Assembly (NCBI RefSeq): GCF_036250065.1
Contig: NZ_CP109199.1
Span: forward strand, 5,208,001 to 5,272,000
Length of the DNA: 64,000 nucleotides
From: Micromonospora sp. NBC_01699
Lineage (GTDB): Bacteria; Actinomycetota; Actinomycetes; Mycobacteriales; Micromonosporaceae
Direction: 5' to 3'
Below are positions 63,379 to 64,000 of the stretch, one piece after another (within the stretch, counting starts at the first letter, position 1; each line of letters opens with the position of its first letter). The translations under genes and the position numbers were made by a program. The notes under the pieces were generated by a model. The model ran no database searches. It was not told where the DNA came from and saw only the letters and a list, made by a program, of their open reading frames with translations.

Positions 63379-63528
63379 CCGGTCCCGCCCCACCGGTCAA
63401 GTTGGACCGGTCCCGCGTCGTCATCCCGACGTTGTCGACAGATTGCCGGGTCCCGGTGATTGCCTGTGGACGTCGCGTTTGGCAAAGTGATCGCGCTACG
63501 TGGGGTGATCCTGGGGAGGACGCACATC

Positions 63529-64000
63529 ATGATGGGACCGTCCCATGCACTGTCCGGCGCCGCCGTCTGGCTCGCCGGTTCCTGGGGGTTGTACCAGTTC
63601 GCCGACTACGAGCAGTCGCCGCTGGCGATCGCGGTCGGCACCGCGGTCTGTGCCGGCGGGGCGCTCTTCCCCGACCTCGACATGTCCGGCAAGGTCACCC
63701 GCAACCAGGGTGGCGCGACGGTGGCCCGCACCTTCGGCGTGGTGTCGCTCTTCTTCGCCGAGGTGATGGAGAAGATCTCACTCGGTGTCTACCATGCCAC
63801 CAAGCTGAGCAAGGACCCCGATCGCAAGAACGGGCACCGTACGCTGACCCACACGCTGCCGTTCACCTTCCTGGTCGGCTGGGGCACCACCGCCCTGTGC
63901 ACCGCGTACGGCAAGTGGGCCGTCATCGGCATCCTGTTCTTCATGATCGGGCTGGCGCTGCGCGGACTGTTCGACGAGTGGGCCAAGAAGGCCGGCTGGG
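63529..64000 (+). CDS. DUF457 / YdjM-type membrane metal-dependent hydrolase (C-terminus beyond the window)
   Basis: The open frame runs from ATG 63529 (a second ATG follows) to the window end, 157 residues so far. It begins with the family sequence MMGPSHALSGAAVWLAGSWG and shows GALFPDLDMSGKVTRNQGG and NGHRTLTHTLPF, with the His/Asp pattern of DUF457. These proteins are multi-pass membrane enzymes predicted to bind a metal ion. GGGGAGGA lies eight bases before the ATG. The remainder of the gene is outside the window. Confidence 0.9.
   Translation, partial: MMGPSHALSGAAVWLAGSWGLYQFADYEQSPLAIAVGTAVCAGGALFPDLDMSGKVTRNQGGATVARTFGVVSLFFAEVMEKISLGVYHATKLSKDPDRKNGHRTLTHTLPFTFLVGWGTTALCTAYGKWAVIGILFFMIGLALRGLFDEWAKKAGW

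Overview
The window is high-GC actinobacterial chromosome, most likely from the family Micromonosporaceae. Support for this includes C/G-ending codons, frequent GTG/TTG starts, F420-dependent (LLM) and DUF1028/DUF3159 genes, a partial conservon, CebR-type operators and secreted carbohydrate- and protein-degrading enzymes. The genus cannot be fixed from the sequence alone.

Layout. 1-5.8 kb: an accessory block ending at a tRNA-Leu(GAG). It holds the first 876 residues of a STAND/NACHT-like ATPase with helical repeats and an N-terminal RHIM-like motif, a small hypothetical gene, and a tyrosine recombinase overlapping an AbrB-like gene. 6-16 kb: RidA-like protein, TPR/fibronectin membrane protein, then a beta-propeller/FN3 protein, MoxR ATPase, DUF58 and a transglutaminase-fold membrane protein that lacks catalytic Cys and His. 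16-19 kb: SDR and LLM oxidoreductases facing a DUF1028 gene across a tandem repeat. 19-22.5 kb: RHH (HicB-like) gene, DUF4097 and a DrrAB-type ABC transporter behind a helically phased repeat array. 22.5-26 kb: secreted S1 protease with ricin-type domain, PAP2 phosphatase, DUF3159. 26-32 kb: cellulose unit with a secreted GH48 enzyme and a Tat-exported GH1 beta-glucosidase, diverging across 1.1 kb with three CebR-type boxes. 32-36 kb: hemerythrin, MerR/SDR divergent pair, streptogramin B lyase family, APH-fold kinase. 36-39 kb: two-gene partial conservon (CvnA- and CvnB-like).

39-44.5 kb: FGGY kinase, and a fused anthranilate/ADIC synthase preceded by a Trp-Trp leader peptide and alternative hairpins that form a textbook attenuator. 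A degenerate RusA-like gene and a small hypothetical follow. 44.5-51 kb: AMIN-like lipoprotein, snapalysin, septum-formation-like protein, secreted metallophosphatase with a PHO-box-like element, a secreted protein with a His-rich NicO metal exporter, DUF4291. 51-55 kb: Lrp/AsnC regulator divergent from a branched-chain 2-oxoacid dehydrogenase operon (E1alpha, E1beta, E2). 55-61.6 kb: MGH1-like glucosidase divergent from an amylo-1,6-glucosidase and followed by a GT4 glycosyltransferase, suggesting alpha-glucan metabolism. 61.7-64 kb: membrane Ser/Thr kinase and the start of a DUF457 membrane hydrolase.

The least conventional items are the RHIM-like STAND ATPase next to an integrase/tRNA junction, the phased operator array before the RHH gene, the Trp attenuator, the inactivated-looking transglutaminase in a MoxR-DUF58 locus, and the exported GH1 enzyme under CebR-type control. 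Motif, stem and codon-use readings were made by eye; no homology search or folding calculation was run.
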